Assembly (NCBI GenBank): GCA_001599935.1
Contig: BCIJ01000013.1
Span: forward strand, 473,475 to 537,474
Source: Holtermannia corniformis
Lineage: Eukaryota > Basidiomycota > Tremellomycetes > Holtermanniales
Length of the DNA: 64,000 nucleotides
Reading direction: 5' to 3'
Shown here piece after piece: positions 1 through 11,642 of this stretch (position 1 is its first letter; every line of letters starts with the position of its first letter). The notes beneath the pieces were generated by a model. It did not search any database. It was not told the DNA's origin and saw only the letters and a program-made list of their open reading frames with translations. Position numbers and translations under genes: made by a program.

Positions 1-569
1 AGCCTTGATCCTTGAGCGGAGCGATGAGAGCTCTGCACTTGGCAGAGTGAGTGCGAGCTTGCGATACGCTGCGAGGTCGGACAAAGGACGGAGCAGGCGG
101 GGTGAGCGTGATGTGGGCGAGATTGGGAGCTGCGATGGGAGTTTCGGGAGGGATTCGCCGAACCTAGCGGAGCTTAGCTGAGATCAGCAGTGAGCACGCT
201 CGACTGACCGGGTTTTAATCATTTTTGCAAACGCGGCGACTTGGGCCTTGCGCACGGTGATGTGTGCGCGACCTGATTTTTGATCGACAACGACTGTCTG
301 TGCTCAACCTGATGCCATGACCGTCGCGACCGACCGACTCACCCATCGTCTCCCAGCCAAAGCCTAGAAAGTCGCCAAACGAGGTAAAGTAGACGGCCCA
401 TGACGCATCGTACCACGGAATCGTTCGGGCCTCAAAGTAGCCGCTAGCCCGAGTTAACCTAGAGTCCCGTGTGCGTCGGCAGCTAGACGACTCACAAGAA
501 GGCGGCATAGACGGCGTGCAAGTCGGTGTCGAATTCCTGCGGGGACGCGTACTTTGCCTGGTCGGCCAT
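1..569 (-). CDS. Unrecognised protein, 5' part only (runs off the window start)
   Basis: I do not recognise the family. A start codon at 569 opens MADQAKYASPQEF. Frame-consistent exons follow across short introns: about 493-444 (GTGAGT to GCTAG), about 344-296, and a third near 214-170 ending CCGCTAG. The second exon is aromatic-rich (GYFEARTIPWYDASW, then FGDFLGFGWETM). The third carries VVVDQKSGRAHITVRKAQV, and the last part in the window is Ser/Pro/Leu-rich (SQLPISPTSRSPRLLRPLSD). Frame is kept across all three introns, which supports a real gene. The C-terminus lies outside the window. It is divergent from the ERG7-TAH18 gene, with about 850 bp between them. Confidence 0.6.
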
Positions 570-1420
570 TCTCGGCGGCGCTCAGGGGTCGCCGAGTGAT
601 GGGGGCGGTGCGGGCTGTTTCGTGTATGGCAGCGGCACCGATCGAGACGGGGAGCGAGTGCAGTGGTGTGAGAGCTACAAGACGGGCATATGCAGACTGC
701 GCCGGGTGGTGTTTGCGATTGCGATCGAGGACGGTGTGGGAGTGATTATATTGAATGCAAAGGGTGGAGCGGCGAGCGTGCTGCGAGTTTTGGGCCTGGC
801 GAAAGGGAGAGGGAAGCCGACTAGGCCTGACGGGAGAGAAGGGAGGGGGACGGGGACGGGGATGGACTGGCGAGAGACGGGCTGAAGGAGGCGACGGCGC
901 CCGGAAGCAGCACCGGCGCGAGTGGACAACCTTTGGTCGCGCCCACGTGAGCGCACGGGTGGCACGCTCGGGCGACGGTTCAAGTGGGTCACCGTGTGAG
1001 TAACAGTACAGCATGCATAGAAACAGCGAGTAGGTGACCGCTCGCAGTGACAGCGCTCAAGTCGTCTGCGCGAGCTCTGCGTTGCCGATCACAGACTCTA
1101 CAGTCGGGCAGTCGCCACTGGGTTTGCCACTGAACTCTGCTTGACCGGGCGCTTGGCGGCCTCGTTGTCCCTTTGTCGCTCCTACTTTGACTATGACCAC
1201 GTATGCATACGGGTGTTCACAGCAGTCGCTGCCATCTGGTCCTGCTCGTCGACCCCACTGCGTCGACTGCAAGCAGCATGGGTGATCGCCGCATCGTCTG
1301 TGCGCAGTGGACGTGGGAAACTCGCGGCTCGGTCTGGTGCCCCTCACTGCAAACCGCGGATCACAGCGGCCGATCGGACGACAACGTTAACTCGCAGCTA
1401 ACACGACCTCACCGAAAACC
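570..1420. promoter_or_regulatory. Intergenic region between divergent genes
   Basis: This 851 bp separates the start codon of the leftward unknown gene from that of ERG7-TAH18. Open frames here lack recognisable domains, codon regularity or splice-consistent extension. I see no gene. It presumably holds both promoters and 5' UTRs. Confidence 0.45.
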
Positions 1421-4400
1421 ATGACAGTGCCCGCGCCAGCGTACGCGCCAGAGCGCACAGACCTCTTGCGCTGGCGTCTGATCGTAGGCCACGACTCGCA
1501 CGGCCAGCACAAGTGGGTCTACCTCTCTCAAGAGCACAGCAAAGACTGGAAGCAGTCCAAGGAGGAAAAGTACTGGCTCGGCTTGGAGGTGGTAAGCCGT
1601 TGATCAGCACAGACTCGGCGTGGCGCTGAATAGAGTATAGGATGCTCCAGAGCTCGACAAGCCTCGAACGGCTCTGGACGCGGCGCGATCGGGTTTCGAG
1701 TTTGTAAAGCAGATCCAGTCAACCGACGGCCACTTTTCTGCCGAGTATGGCGGTCAGTCCCTTGCTCGGTTACAGCTAGGTGACTTATACACGTCAAGGC
1801 CCACTCTTTCTCCTCCCTGGCCTCGTCATCGCCTGCTACGTAACGGGCTGCACCCTGCTGAACGAGCAAAAGATTGAAATCAAGCGCTACCTACTCAACA
1901 AGCGCCGGAAAGAGGGCGGCTGGGGCCTGTCAGTCCTTGCACTCTCCCATCCCTGCTACACCAGTTGACGTCAGTAGCCACACTGCAGGCACCCCGACCG
2001 TCTACGGGACCGTCTTGAACTATGTCACTCTCCGTCTGCTCGGCATGGGACCCGATGAAGGTCCAATGACAGACATCAGAGCGCTGATCCATGAGATGGG
2101 TCCGTTGCCGATGAAACTGCCAAAGTACAAGACTGATCTCGGATGACCAGGCGGCGCAACGGGGATCCCGACATGGGGCAAGGTCTGGCTCAGCATCCTT
2201 GGCGCCTACGACTGGGCGGGTGTGAATCCGACACCACCCGAGATTCTGTCAGTGCTAGGGGGATGCCGACCGAAGCGCTGCTGATGCTACCTATAGGCTG
2301 CTGCCGAAATGGGTGCCATTCCACCCGCGGCGCTGGGTACGTGAAGCACTTGCACCAAACAATCACGCTGACCTCGTTGCAGTGGGTTCACGTCAGGGCT
2401 GTGTGTAAGTGGCTGCCCCAGTCTGGTCAATACGCCGAGCTCACGACTTGCAGACTGGCCGATGAGCTATCTCGCCGGCCGGCGTTACGTCGCAACCCCG
2501 ACCCCGCTCGTGTACGCCCTTCGCGAGGTGAGCGCATGCTGTGCCTCAAACTAGGCTGACTCTGCCAGGAATTGTACACACAGCCCTACGCGTCCATCCA
2601 TTGGTCGCGCCAGGGCGACAACATCTCGCCTCTGGACGAGTACAGCCCTCACCACCTCGTGCTCCGGATCGCAAACGTCTTTCTGCGCATCTACGAATTC
2701 ATCATCACCTTGCCCTTGATCGCTGCTATCCTGCCCATCCGGCAATGGGGTCTCGCGGCCGCCCTGAACCTCATCACCATGGAAGACGAGGACACGGGCT
2801 ACCAGACGATCGGACCCGTCTCCAAGTCGTTCAACATGGTCGCGCGCTACGCGGCCTCTGGCGGCGAGAGCGAGGCGTTCAAGCAGCACGTGGCCAAGAT
2901 CGACGATTTCCTCTGGCTCGGCAAAGACGGCTTGATGATGTGCGGCACCAACGGCTCCCAGCTCTGGGACCTCGCGTTCCTAGCGCAGGCCGTAACGGAA
3001 TCGGGCCTGGCCGAGGACCCGGCGAACCGCGAGTGTATGACGGGGATGCTCGATTGGCTCGATAAAGCGCAGATCAGGACCAACTCGAAGCATTACCCGC
3101 ACGACTTTAGGCATCCCACAAAGGGCGCCTGGGCGTTTTCGACGCCCGAACAGGGATACACTGTGAGCGACACGACGGCCGAAGGGCTCAAGGCCGCGCT
3201 TGCGCTTCAGGGTCTCAGGTCGGTCACCGTCTGTGCTGGAGCGGACCCAACTCGCTGACGACGGTTCACAGTTATACTAAGAAGCCGATCACGATTGATC
3301 GTCTTAGAGACACCGTCGATATCCTGCTCTCGATGCAGAACCCAAATGGCGGGTTCGCGAGCTATGAGCTCGTCCGAGGCTCGCACAAGCTCGAGTGGTT
3401 GAACGCGGCTGAAGTCTTTGGTGAGCATTCCGCGGAGCCGAGGTGGCATAGTTGACGTTGAGACGCATAGGCAACATCATGACAGATTTTTGCTACCCCG
3501 AGTGCGTTGCGTGGATGTAGGGTGTGGGAGCTGAAGCGATGTGCAGGTGCTCGACTTCGGCGTTGTCGGGTCTTGTCCATTTCACCAAGCATGATCCTGG
3601 ATACCGCGCCGACGAGATCAAGTGTGTCGTGTGGCGGGCTGAAGCGAATGGAAACTGAAGTGTATCAGGCGGACGGTCAACAAGGCGATCAAGTACATTC
3701 ACGACGTCCAGCGTCCAGACGGCTCGTGGTATGGCTCATGGTGAGCGCGTTACCGCAGCAAGCGCGACGCTAACGCACCCAGGGGCATCTGTTTCACCTA
3801 TGCTACGATGTTTGCTCTCGAATCACTCTCGATCGCCGGTGAGACGTTCGCCAACTCTGAGCGTGTACGTCGAGCGTGTGCGTTCCTGGTCGACAAGCAG
3901 ATGGAGGATGGCGGTTGGGGCGAGACGTACATGGTGAGCGTTATGGTGCTAGTGTGAGCAGGCGCTGACGCTACTTGCCTAGTCGTGCGTGACGGGTGTG
4001 TATGCACAGCACGAGCAGTCGCAGGTCGTGCAGACGGCTTGGAGTGTGCTGGCATTGATCTATGCCGATTATCCGGATAAGGAGGTCGTCAAGAAGGCAG
4101 TCGTGCTAATCGTTAGCCGACAGCAGCCGGTGAGTGCATCCCGCGAGCAGCGAGAGGGACTGACTCGCACAGGATGGACGTTGGGAACAAGAGGACACCG
4201 AAGGCATCTTCAACAAGAATTGCGCCATCGACTACCCCTGTGAGTCTCATCGCCCTAACGTAAGCCTCGCTGACGTTTGCTAGTCTTCAAACTGGTCTTC
4301 ACAATCTGGGCGCTGGGTCGAGCCGACAAATACCTTGGACCGCAACATAATACCCTGGAGCTGCACCAGGCCTCGTCGACATCATCCTTTGAATCGGACG

Positions 4401-6609
4401 AGCTTGTCCCTGACCCCGACTCTGTATTGATCTTGCATGCGTCCGAGACGGGCAACGCGCAGGATGTGGCTGAACGCGTCGGGCGCGAGTTTAGGCGGCA
4501 CGGCGCGCGCGCAGGCGTCATGGGCATGGAGGAGTTTGACATTGTGAGTCAACAGGAGCCATAGAGGAGATGTAGCCCTGTTCATGCCGTGTAGAGTGAG
4601 CTCCCACACGTCCCCCTCGTCGTCCTCGTCACCTCGACCCATGGTCGCGGCGATCCACCTCCTGCCATGAAACCGTTATGGTCGGCTCTGCTACGAGCGT
4701 CGTTACCACCGGATATCCTGGAGGACGTCAGCTTTGCGCTGTATGCGCTCGGTGACTCGGGCTATGAAAAGTTTTGCTACGCCGGCAAGATCTTGGCACG
4801 GCGCATGGTCGGCTTGGGCGCTTTGATGGTGAATGAGCCTGCGTGGGGTGATGAACGGGCGCCAGATGGGTGGGTCTGTTCTTTGCCAGTCGAGCAGGCA
4901 GCTGATACCGCGTCAGGATTGAGGAGACGTTCATTCCTTGGATGGCATCGACGTTGGAGGAGATGCTGCCAATGCTGCCGCCCCCGCCACCGCAATTCGT
5001 GCCGCCGCCGACGTCTGATATCCCACAGCCTCTGTACGCACTCGTCCCTGTCGCCAAGCATGCGCATGTCGACGGCACACGGACCGTGAGCGAGCACCGG
5101 CTGCCGCAAGGGTGGTCATGGGCGACGCTCAAGTCGGTGCAGCGTGCGACCAAGGAGGGCTGGTATCAGGATGTCCAGCAGATCGAGCTCGAGCTCGATC
5201 CATCATTGTGGGTCGAGCCGTTGGTCTGTCTCAGAGCTAACACTGTGCCGCAGGGATGTTTACCCGGCTGGTGCGATTTGCTCGTTGCAGCCTGAAAACC
5301 TAGCTTCCGAAGTCGACGCCTTTCTCGAGCTCGCAGGATTAGAGGCCGAAGCAGACCGATCGGTCCGTGTACAGTCCCTGTCGCCTGATCAGCCGCTCCC
5401 CGCGCACCTACCAAGCGCAGACACGACGACGACACTCCGGCGACTCTTGACTTTGCATCTGGATCTCAGGTCACCACCGCGCAAGAGCTTCTTCGAGTGG
5501 ATGCGGCGATTCACGACGAGTGAGATGGAGCGGGAGCGCCTGGATGAGTTCCTTGCGGATCCAGTGAGTACCACCCGCGGCGTGCAGTGTACAGACGGTT
5601 GACGATTTATGGTAGGATGAGATCCACGACTATGCGACCCGACCGCACAGGACGGTCTTGGAGACTCTGGGCGATTTCAGAGAGACAAAGATCCCGCTGT
5701 CGCATGTACTCGAAGTCTTCCCGCCGCTGCGGAGGCGGCAGTTCTCCATTGCCAGCAACGGAGCGGTAGGCATTTGGTGATGTCAAAGGATCGCACTGAC
5801 TAGGTGGCCAGACGCACCCAGGGGTTGTGCAGCTACTGGTCGCCATTGTACAGTACCAGACAAACCTCAAGGTCCCACGGCAGGGTTCTTGCACCTCATG
5901 GTTGAAGACCTTGAAGCCCGGTTGGTCCATTCACCTGACAACGGCGAAGCTGACAACGGCACAGGTGACAAAGTACCTTTGCGGCTAGAGGCGCCCACCT
6001 TGTTCTTGCCAACCGCCAAGGACACTCCCGTCATCCTCGTTGGTCCAGGCACCGGGGTCGCGCCCATGCGGTCCTTTATCGAAGAGCGGGTCAGGCAAGG
6101 TGAAGGAAAAAGTATGCATCTCACACTGGTATGCCTTGTGCTGATTCTGGGCCCTAGACACTGTTCTGTACTTTGGCTGCCGGAGTGCCGAGCAGGATCT
6201 ATTCTACGCCGCAGAATGGGCTGCGTACCGCGCGCAAGGGGTGCGCGTCCAAGTAGCTGCATCAAGGGATCAAGTAGGTCGGCCTCAAGTCGCGGTGTAT
6301 GTGCTGACACCTTTAGGAGGACAAGGTTTACGTGCAGGATCTCATCAAGCGCGACGCGTCGCTCATCAAGGAGTGGCTGGTGGACCGTAAAGGCAGCGTC
6401 TACATTTCGGGGTGCGTTGCACCTTGTGGCTGCATGTGGAGCTGACACTAGGCAGATCATCCAACGCTATGCCCAAGGCGGTACGTGCCGCGCTCGCGTG
6501 GTGCATCTCGGTCGAGTCTGGCGAGGGCGACTTGACCGAGGAGGACGCGGTGGCGTATGTGACGGATGTCTTTGAGTGTGGTACGAGGGGCGGCGAGGAG
6601 AGTTGGTAG
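1421..6609 (+). CDS. ERG7-TAH18: Lanosterol synthase fused to an NADPH-dependent diflavin reductase (ERG7-TAH18)
   Basis: The first half is oxidosqualene cyclase, which folds 2,3-oxidosqualene into lanosterol in sterol synthesis. Evidence is the start [33 protein letters not shown], repeated QW motifs (QSTDGHF, QNPNGGF, QRPDGSW, DGGWGE), catalytic Asp in VSDTTAE near 3169, and the usual C-terminal [20 protein letters not shown]. There is no stop codon. The exon 4284-4543 runs from this C-terminus through a roughly 25-residue linker into an FMN flavodoxin domain ([45 protein letters not shown]), then the FAD/NADPH module ([37 protein letters not shown]) and a C-terminal Trp. Every TAH18 exon joins in frame. 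Total is roughly 1,400 residues. TAH18/NDOR1 normally passes NADPH electrons to Dre2 for cytosolic Fe-S assembly. Fusion to ERG7 is seen in the sequence; its purpose is unknown. Confidence 0.9.
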
Positions 6610-6854
6610 GCATGAGCATGATTGCATCTGTATGTAGCATAGCAAAGGCAGCGCCATGACTGCGACGCCAAAGGAACGCCAAAACTAGTTTGCGCGCGCC
6701 GCAGTCTGGTTCTCGCATGCCGTCACTTGTCCGCCACTTGAAACCAACGACCAACCCGACTTTCGGACGAGCTCACCAGTCGTCGGATGTGACGGCGTAC
6801 CAGCGCTCGCTCCAATCCAGCAGCTGACCGATGCTACAGAGCGTCTGACTCGCA

Positions 6855-9007
6855 ATGTACATACCAAACGTCCCGCGGCGTACGGTGCAGCTTGGACTGT
6901 TTGGGATAGTGCCAACACTCTTGCTTGTGTATCTATACTTTGTCCCGTCGGGGCGCTACATCTTTCCAAGCGGCGAGGGACCTACCGACGGCTTGCTTGA
7001 TGTATCTGTGGAGGAAAGCCGGTGGAAGGATCGATGCGAGGTCAACCATGACTTTGTGGACGAGTACGGCCGGGCAAACTTGAGGATGAGCCGAGGGTAC
7101 GAGGGTGGGTGTAGCCGGATGGCAGTGACCAAGGCTGATCCACCACCCAGGTTCGCACCGAAGAATGCGTCAGGCGATCCAACGAGCGATGCGCGGGGAG
7201 AAGATCACTTTGTCTGCGATCGGAGGTTCAGGTTGGCTTCGGATCGCTTCCTCGGCTCAGAGCTGACATGGGCAGTGACAACGGGACATCATATCGAAAA
7301 GAACGAAATCTGGTTTCACGTCTTGTCTGAATGGTTCAAGGACGCTTTCCCAACTGCCAAAGTCGAGGAGCGCAATGGTGCTGCCCCCGGTGAGTCGTGC
7401 ATGGCAGACACGTTGCTCGCTGACTTGGGCGACAGCGACCGGCTCGGATTATTTCTCGTAGGCTTCACCTTGACCCAAGGTGTTCGTCGTCTGACCAACA
7501 CGCGCCAGTTTCTGCTTTCCTCTGCATATCCCTCCTACATCCGACATTATTTTTATAGAACTGGCTATCAACGACGAACCGCTGCCAGAGCATGTGGAGA
7601 ACATGGAGAATCTTTTGCGAGGCCTGTTGGCGCTACCGCAGAAGCCTGCGGTCGTGCTTGTCGAGGTACTGGCGTTCAGTACCGGTGGCATGGGCGGTGG
7701 CGGTGGACGCTACCATTTGTAAGTGTGCCGCGAGTGACAGGGTTTGCTAATGTTTGCGCCAAGGCCTGTTGCTCAATACTATGGTATGTTGCGTGCCGTG
7801 TGACCTAAGCGATGCTGACTGCTGCTGCAGACGTGCCAATAATCAAGTGAGCCATGGCTCGTGGACTCTTGCCTCTGCTTACCGTGAAGCCAACGACTTC
7901 CCCTTGCCGCGCACTTGGCCCGGCATCCTCAGCTACTCGGCCCATACTTTACCATCAAGTGAGCTCGCATCAGCACCGTGTGCATTGGCTGACCACATAT
8001 AGTGGCTGGGGCTACCCCGACACACGCCACATCAACAGCATCGGCCACCGCGACATGGCCATGCTGCTCGCCAGCTTTATCCACGACGTCACTTGTGAGA
8101 TGCTCGCCGAGCCCCACTTTAGCCTAGCAACGGCGCCGGAGATGGTGTTTGCCGGTGACACTGATTGGTTGGCGTCGTGGACTGGTCCCGAAGAGCAGGT
8201 TGTTGCACTGGGAATCGAGCAGAGCGTCCAGTTGCCCGCTCAGGCCAGGCAATGGCGCATGAAGGGAGAGGATGATGAGAGTATACTGATGCCGGGACGG
8301 TGGATGGCAGAGGCCGAGATGGGCATGATCCCGCGGGTGAGTGATAGCGCCGAGACGGTCGCCATGGCGCTGACGCCAATCGCAGTTGCGAGCGCTCGAA
8401 GGCTGGGATCCAAGCCTCGGCCATATCACCGAGCCCTTTCACCCAACATGCCTGAGTACTCGCTCACCTTATCCGACCTACAACCTGACGCCGACCGAGA
8501 ATGACGGCTGGTCAGTACCACGAGCTGCCCAGCGTGCGCGTCGCTGACACCTAGCAGGGAAGACTGGGTCCACCCGGAACACATCGACAAGCCGTACCTC
8601 GTCGCGACCCGAGTCGGCGCCAAAGTCACGTTCGAGCTTGAAACGCATCTCGGTGTTGTTAAAATGTACTCGTTGCGCTCAAAGACGTTTGGTCTTGGCT
8701 CGGTCGAGTGCTGGGCCGACGACGAGCGCGATCGGGCCGTCAAGGTGCCAGGCTGGTGGGACAATGGCAGCGTGTGAGTCTCGCACGGGCGCTTGGACCG
8801 AGCTCAGATTGACAACGCGCAGTAACATTGGACGGTTCGCGACGATCCGCACCGACCTCTCACCGGGCAAGCACCTGATCAGCTGTGAGCTGCTTGAAGA
8901 GACGGCTGATCCGGACGGCGGTCACGGCTTCCGGATGATTTCAATGATGAGGTGCGATCCGAGTGGCATGTCTGACTAGAATCTGACGCGTTGTGCTCAG
9001 CATGTAA
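6855..9007 (+). CDS. Membrane-anchored SGNH (GDSL-type) hydrolase
   Basis: A short basic N-terminus and one transmembrane segment (VQLGLFGIVPTLLLVYLYFV) suggest a type II membrane protein with a lumenal or extracellular esterase domain. SGNH blocks appear after splicing: IGGSVTTGHH with the likely nucleophile Ser (exon join near 7214-7275), ERNGAAPATGSDYF with the Asn/Gly block, IELAINDEP near 7558, LPVAQYYDVPII, and a late Asp-His block PDTRHIN followed by IGHRDMA near 8015-8060. A C-terminal beta-rich extension (VGAKVTFELETHLG to the end) follows. The last codons sit on a tiny exon ending TAA at 9005-9007. Similar fungal proteins are annotated only as SGNH hydrolase-type esterases; cell-wall or capsule glycan deacetylation is a guess. 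The substrate is unknown. Confidence 0.75.
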
Positions 9008-9279
9008 CGTGCATCCTGTAGCGACCGTAGAGCATAGACGTGGATGCAGACTGTGACGCAAAGTCGGGCGGCAAACCCCGTCGCTGGCGGCGTTTCGGCG
9101 ATTCCGCGAAAATGTTCGCTCCCGGCCACTGTCCGTTTTTGAGCCAAGCTGGTCGCGGTCCTGCCTCACCAAAAGGACTCGTTCGTGCGTATCCCTCGTC
9201 GGCACTGCTTCCAGCTCACAGCATCCAGCATACCCTCCCCTCCGCCACCTCCCTCCACTCCATCTGCGAAAACTACAAA

Positions 9280-11402
9280 ATGTCTGCCGAGGACGTCTAC
9301 GAGGGTGCCATTGGTATCGGTCAGTGTTGCAACCGGTCGAGCTGCCGGGTCGGGGCTGATGGCAGCAACAGACTTGGGTACCACGTACTCGTGTGTCGGT
9401 GTCTGGCAAAACGACCGCGTCGAGATCATCGCCAACGGTGCGTTGGCGAGCTCGAGGTGACGGCCGCTGATGAGCTGTGCAACAGACCAGGGCAACCGTA
9501 CCACGCCTTCTTACGTTGCCTTCACCGAGGGTGAGCGTTTGATCGGTGATGCCGCCAAGAACCAGTCGGCGATGAACCCTCGCAACACCGTGTTCGACGC
9601 CAAGCGTCTGATCGGCCGCCGGTTCGACGACCAGGACGTCAAGAAGGACCGTGTCCACTGGCCGTTCTCGGTCATTGACAAGGACGGTTCCCCGTTCATC
9701 GAGGTCGAGTACCTCGGTGAGAAGAAGACGTTTTCGCCTCAGGAGATCTCGGCCATGGTCCTCACCAAGATGAAGGACGTTTCAGAGGCCAAGCTCGGCA
9801 AGACTGTCAAGAAGGCCGTCGTCACGTAGGTTTCTATACGGCGAACGGCTCAACGCTGACGGCGATAGCGTCCCCGCCTACTTTAACGACTCGCAGCGTC
9901 TTGCTACCAAGGACGCCGGTGCCATTGCTGGCCTCGACGTTCTCCGCATCATCAACGAGCCCACCGCGGCCGCCATTGCCTACGGTCTTGACCAAAAGAC
10001 CAAGGAGGAGAAGAACGTTCTCATCTTCGACCTCGGTGGTGGTACTTTTGATGTCTCGCTCCTCTCGATCACCGGTGGTGTCTTTGCCGTAAAGGCCACG
10101 GCCGGTGACACCCACTTGGGCGGTGAGGACTTTGACAACACGCTCCTCGAGCACTTCAAGGCCGAGTTCAAGCGCAAGAACAAGCTCGACATTTCCGAGG
10201 ACCCCCGTGCCCTCCGTCGTCTCCGTTCGGCCTGTGAGCGTGCCAAGCGCACCCTCTCGTCGGTCACCCAGACCACTGTCGAGGTCGACTCGCTTTTCAA
10301 CGTGGGTTGCATCTAGATAATGCCTAGTCGAGACTGACCTTCGCAGGGCGTCGACTTTTCTGCCAACATTACCCGTGCCCGTTTCGAAGAGATCAACGCG
10401 GTCGCGTTCAAGTCGACGATTGACCCGGTCGACAAGGTCCTCAAGGACTCCAAGATCCCGGCCGCCAAGGTCGACGACATTGTCCTTGTCGGTGGTTCGA
10501 CCCGTATCCCCAAGATCCAGTCGCTCGTTTCAGAGTTCTTTGGTGGCCGCCAGCTCAACAAGTCGATCAACCCCGACGAGGCCGTCGCCTACGGTGCCGC
10601 CGTCCAGGCCGCCGTCTTGACTGGCCAGACCTCGGACAAGACTGCCGACTTGCTCTTGCTCGACGTTGCCCCGCTTTCGCTCGGTGTCGCCATGCAGGGT
10701 GACGTCTTTGGTGTCGTCCTCCCCCGCAACACGCCGATCCCGGCCAACAAGTCGCGCACGTTCACCACGGTCGAGGACAACCAGACCCAGGTCATGTTCC
10801 CCGTCTACGAGGGTGAGCGCACCCAGTGCCGTGACAACCGTCTCCTCGGCGAGTTTGAGCTCTCGGGTATCCCTCCTATGCCCCGTGGCCAGGCCGAGCT
10901 TGTGTGCACGTAAGTATCACACGATTGAGTGAGAACCCGAGCTGATAGCACCAGCTTTGAGGTTGACGCCAACGGTCTCCTCAAGGTCTCTGCCCAGGAC
11001 CGTGCTTCGGGCCGCAAGGCTCAGATCTCGATCCAGAACTCTGTCGGCCGTCTCTCGTCGACCGAGATTGAGCAGATGATCAAGGACTCGGAGTCGTTCC
11101 GCGAGCAGGACAAGGCGTTCTCGGCCCGCCACGAGGCCAAGTCGGAGCTCGAGTCGTACCTGCACACTGCCGAGCAGACGTGAGTTGCCAGTGCTGCCTT
11201 TGCTCCAACGCTGACCGCACCCAGCCTCACATCACCCGAGTTCTCGTCCAAGATCAAGCGGGGGAACAAGGCCGCGGTCGAGGCCGAGATTGCCAAGGCG
11301 CTCGAGGTGCTCGAGCAGGAGGACTCGACGGCGGACCAGATCAAGCGCGCGCTGCTCGGCTGCAAGCGGAGCCTGCAAAAGGCCATGGCCTCTGCTCGCT
11401 AA
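9280..11402 (+). CDS. SSB1: Cytosolic Hsp70 of the ribosome-associated SSB type
   Basis: Hsp70 chaperone with an N-terminal ATPase domain and C-terminal substrate-binding domain. Visible signatures are GTTYSCVGV (phosphate loop), [27 protein letters not shown] and the linker region [16 protein letters not shown]. It resembles fungal Ssb rather than Ssa: it has [24 protein letters not shown], a short C-terminus ending QKAMASAR with no EEVD, and the Ssb-like stretch [12 protein letters not shown]. Spliced length is about 615 residues, the usual Ssb size. Introns lie near 9320-9370, 9440-9487, 9827-9866, 10302-10346, 10911-10951 and 11181-11224. Ssb binds nascent chains at the ribosome with the RAC co-chaperones. 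I saw no clear heat-shock element upstream, which fits a constitutive gene. Confidence 0.93.
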
Positions 11403-11642
11403 CGGTCGTGTAGAGTGCTCGGCCTTTGGGATGTAGTGTATGCCTTTCACGATCGACGACCAAAAGTAGCAAGGTGCCGGTTGAGGCAAATTGGCGTCGG
11501 CTGATCGCGTCAGGCTGTCGACCGAGCGGCCAGCCAACCGTCCGTCTGGTGTTCATCCACCATCTCGGTCTCTTCTTGCTCACTTGATCGTTACTATCCT
11601 AGTGCATCCATCACCTAGCTGCACTCGAGCCCAGCCACCGCC

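Noticed and set aside
454..1014. 186-codon open frame on the minus strand
   Set aside because: Overlaps the start of the splice-supported gene ending at 569 and has Arg/Pro-rich random-looking content with no domain.
9008..9279. Possible heat-shock element (TTCCGCGAAAATGTTCG) before the Hsp70 gene
   Set aside because: Spacing does not fit alternating nGAAn units, and SSB-type genes are not classically heat-induced.
9440..9487. Possible C/D snoRNA in an SSB intron (TGATGA present)
   Set aside because: The 48-nt intron is too short and lacks a proper D box and guide region; the match is near the branch-point sequence.
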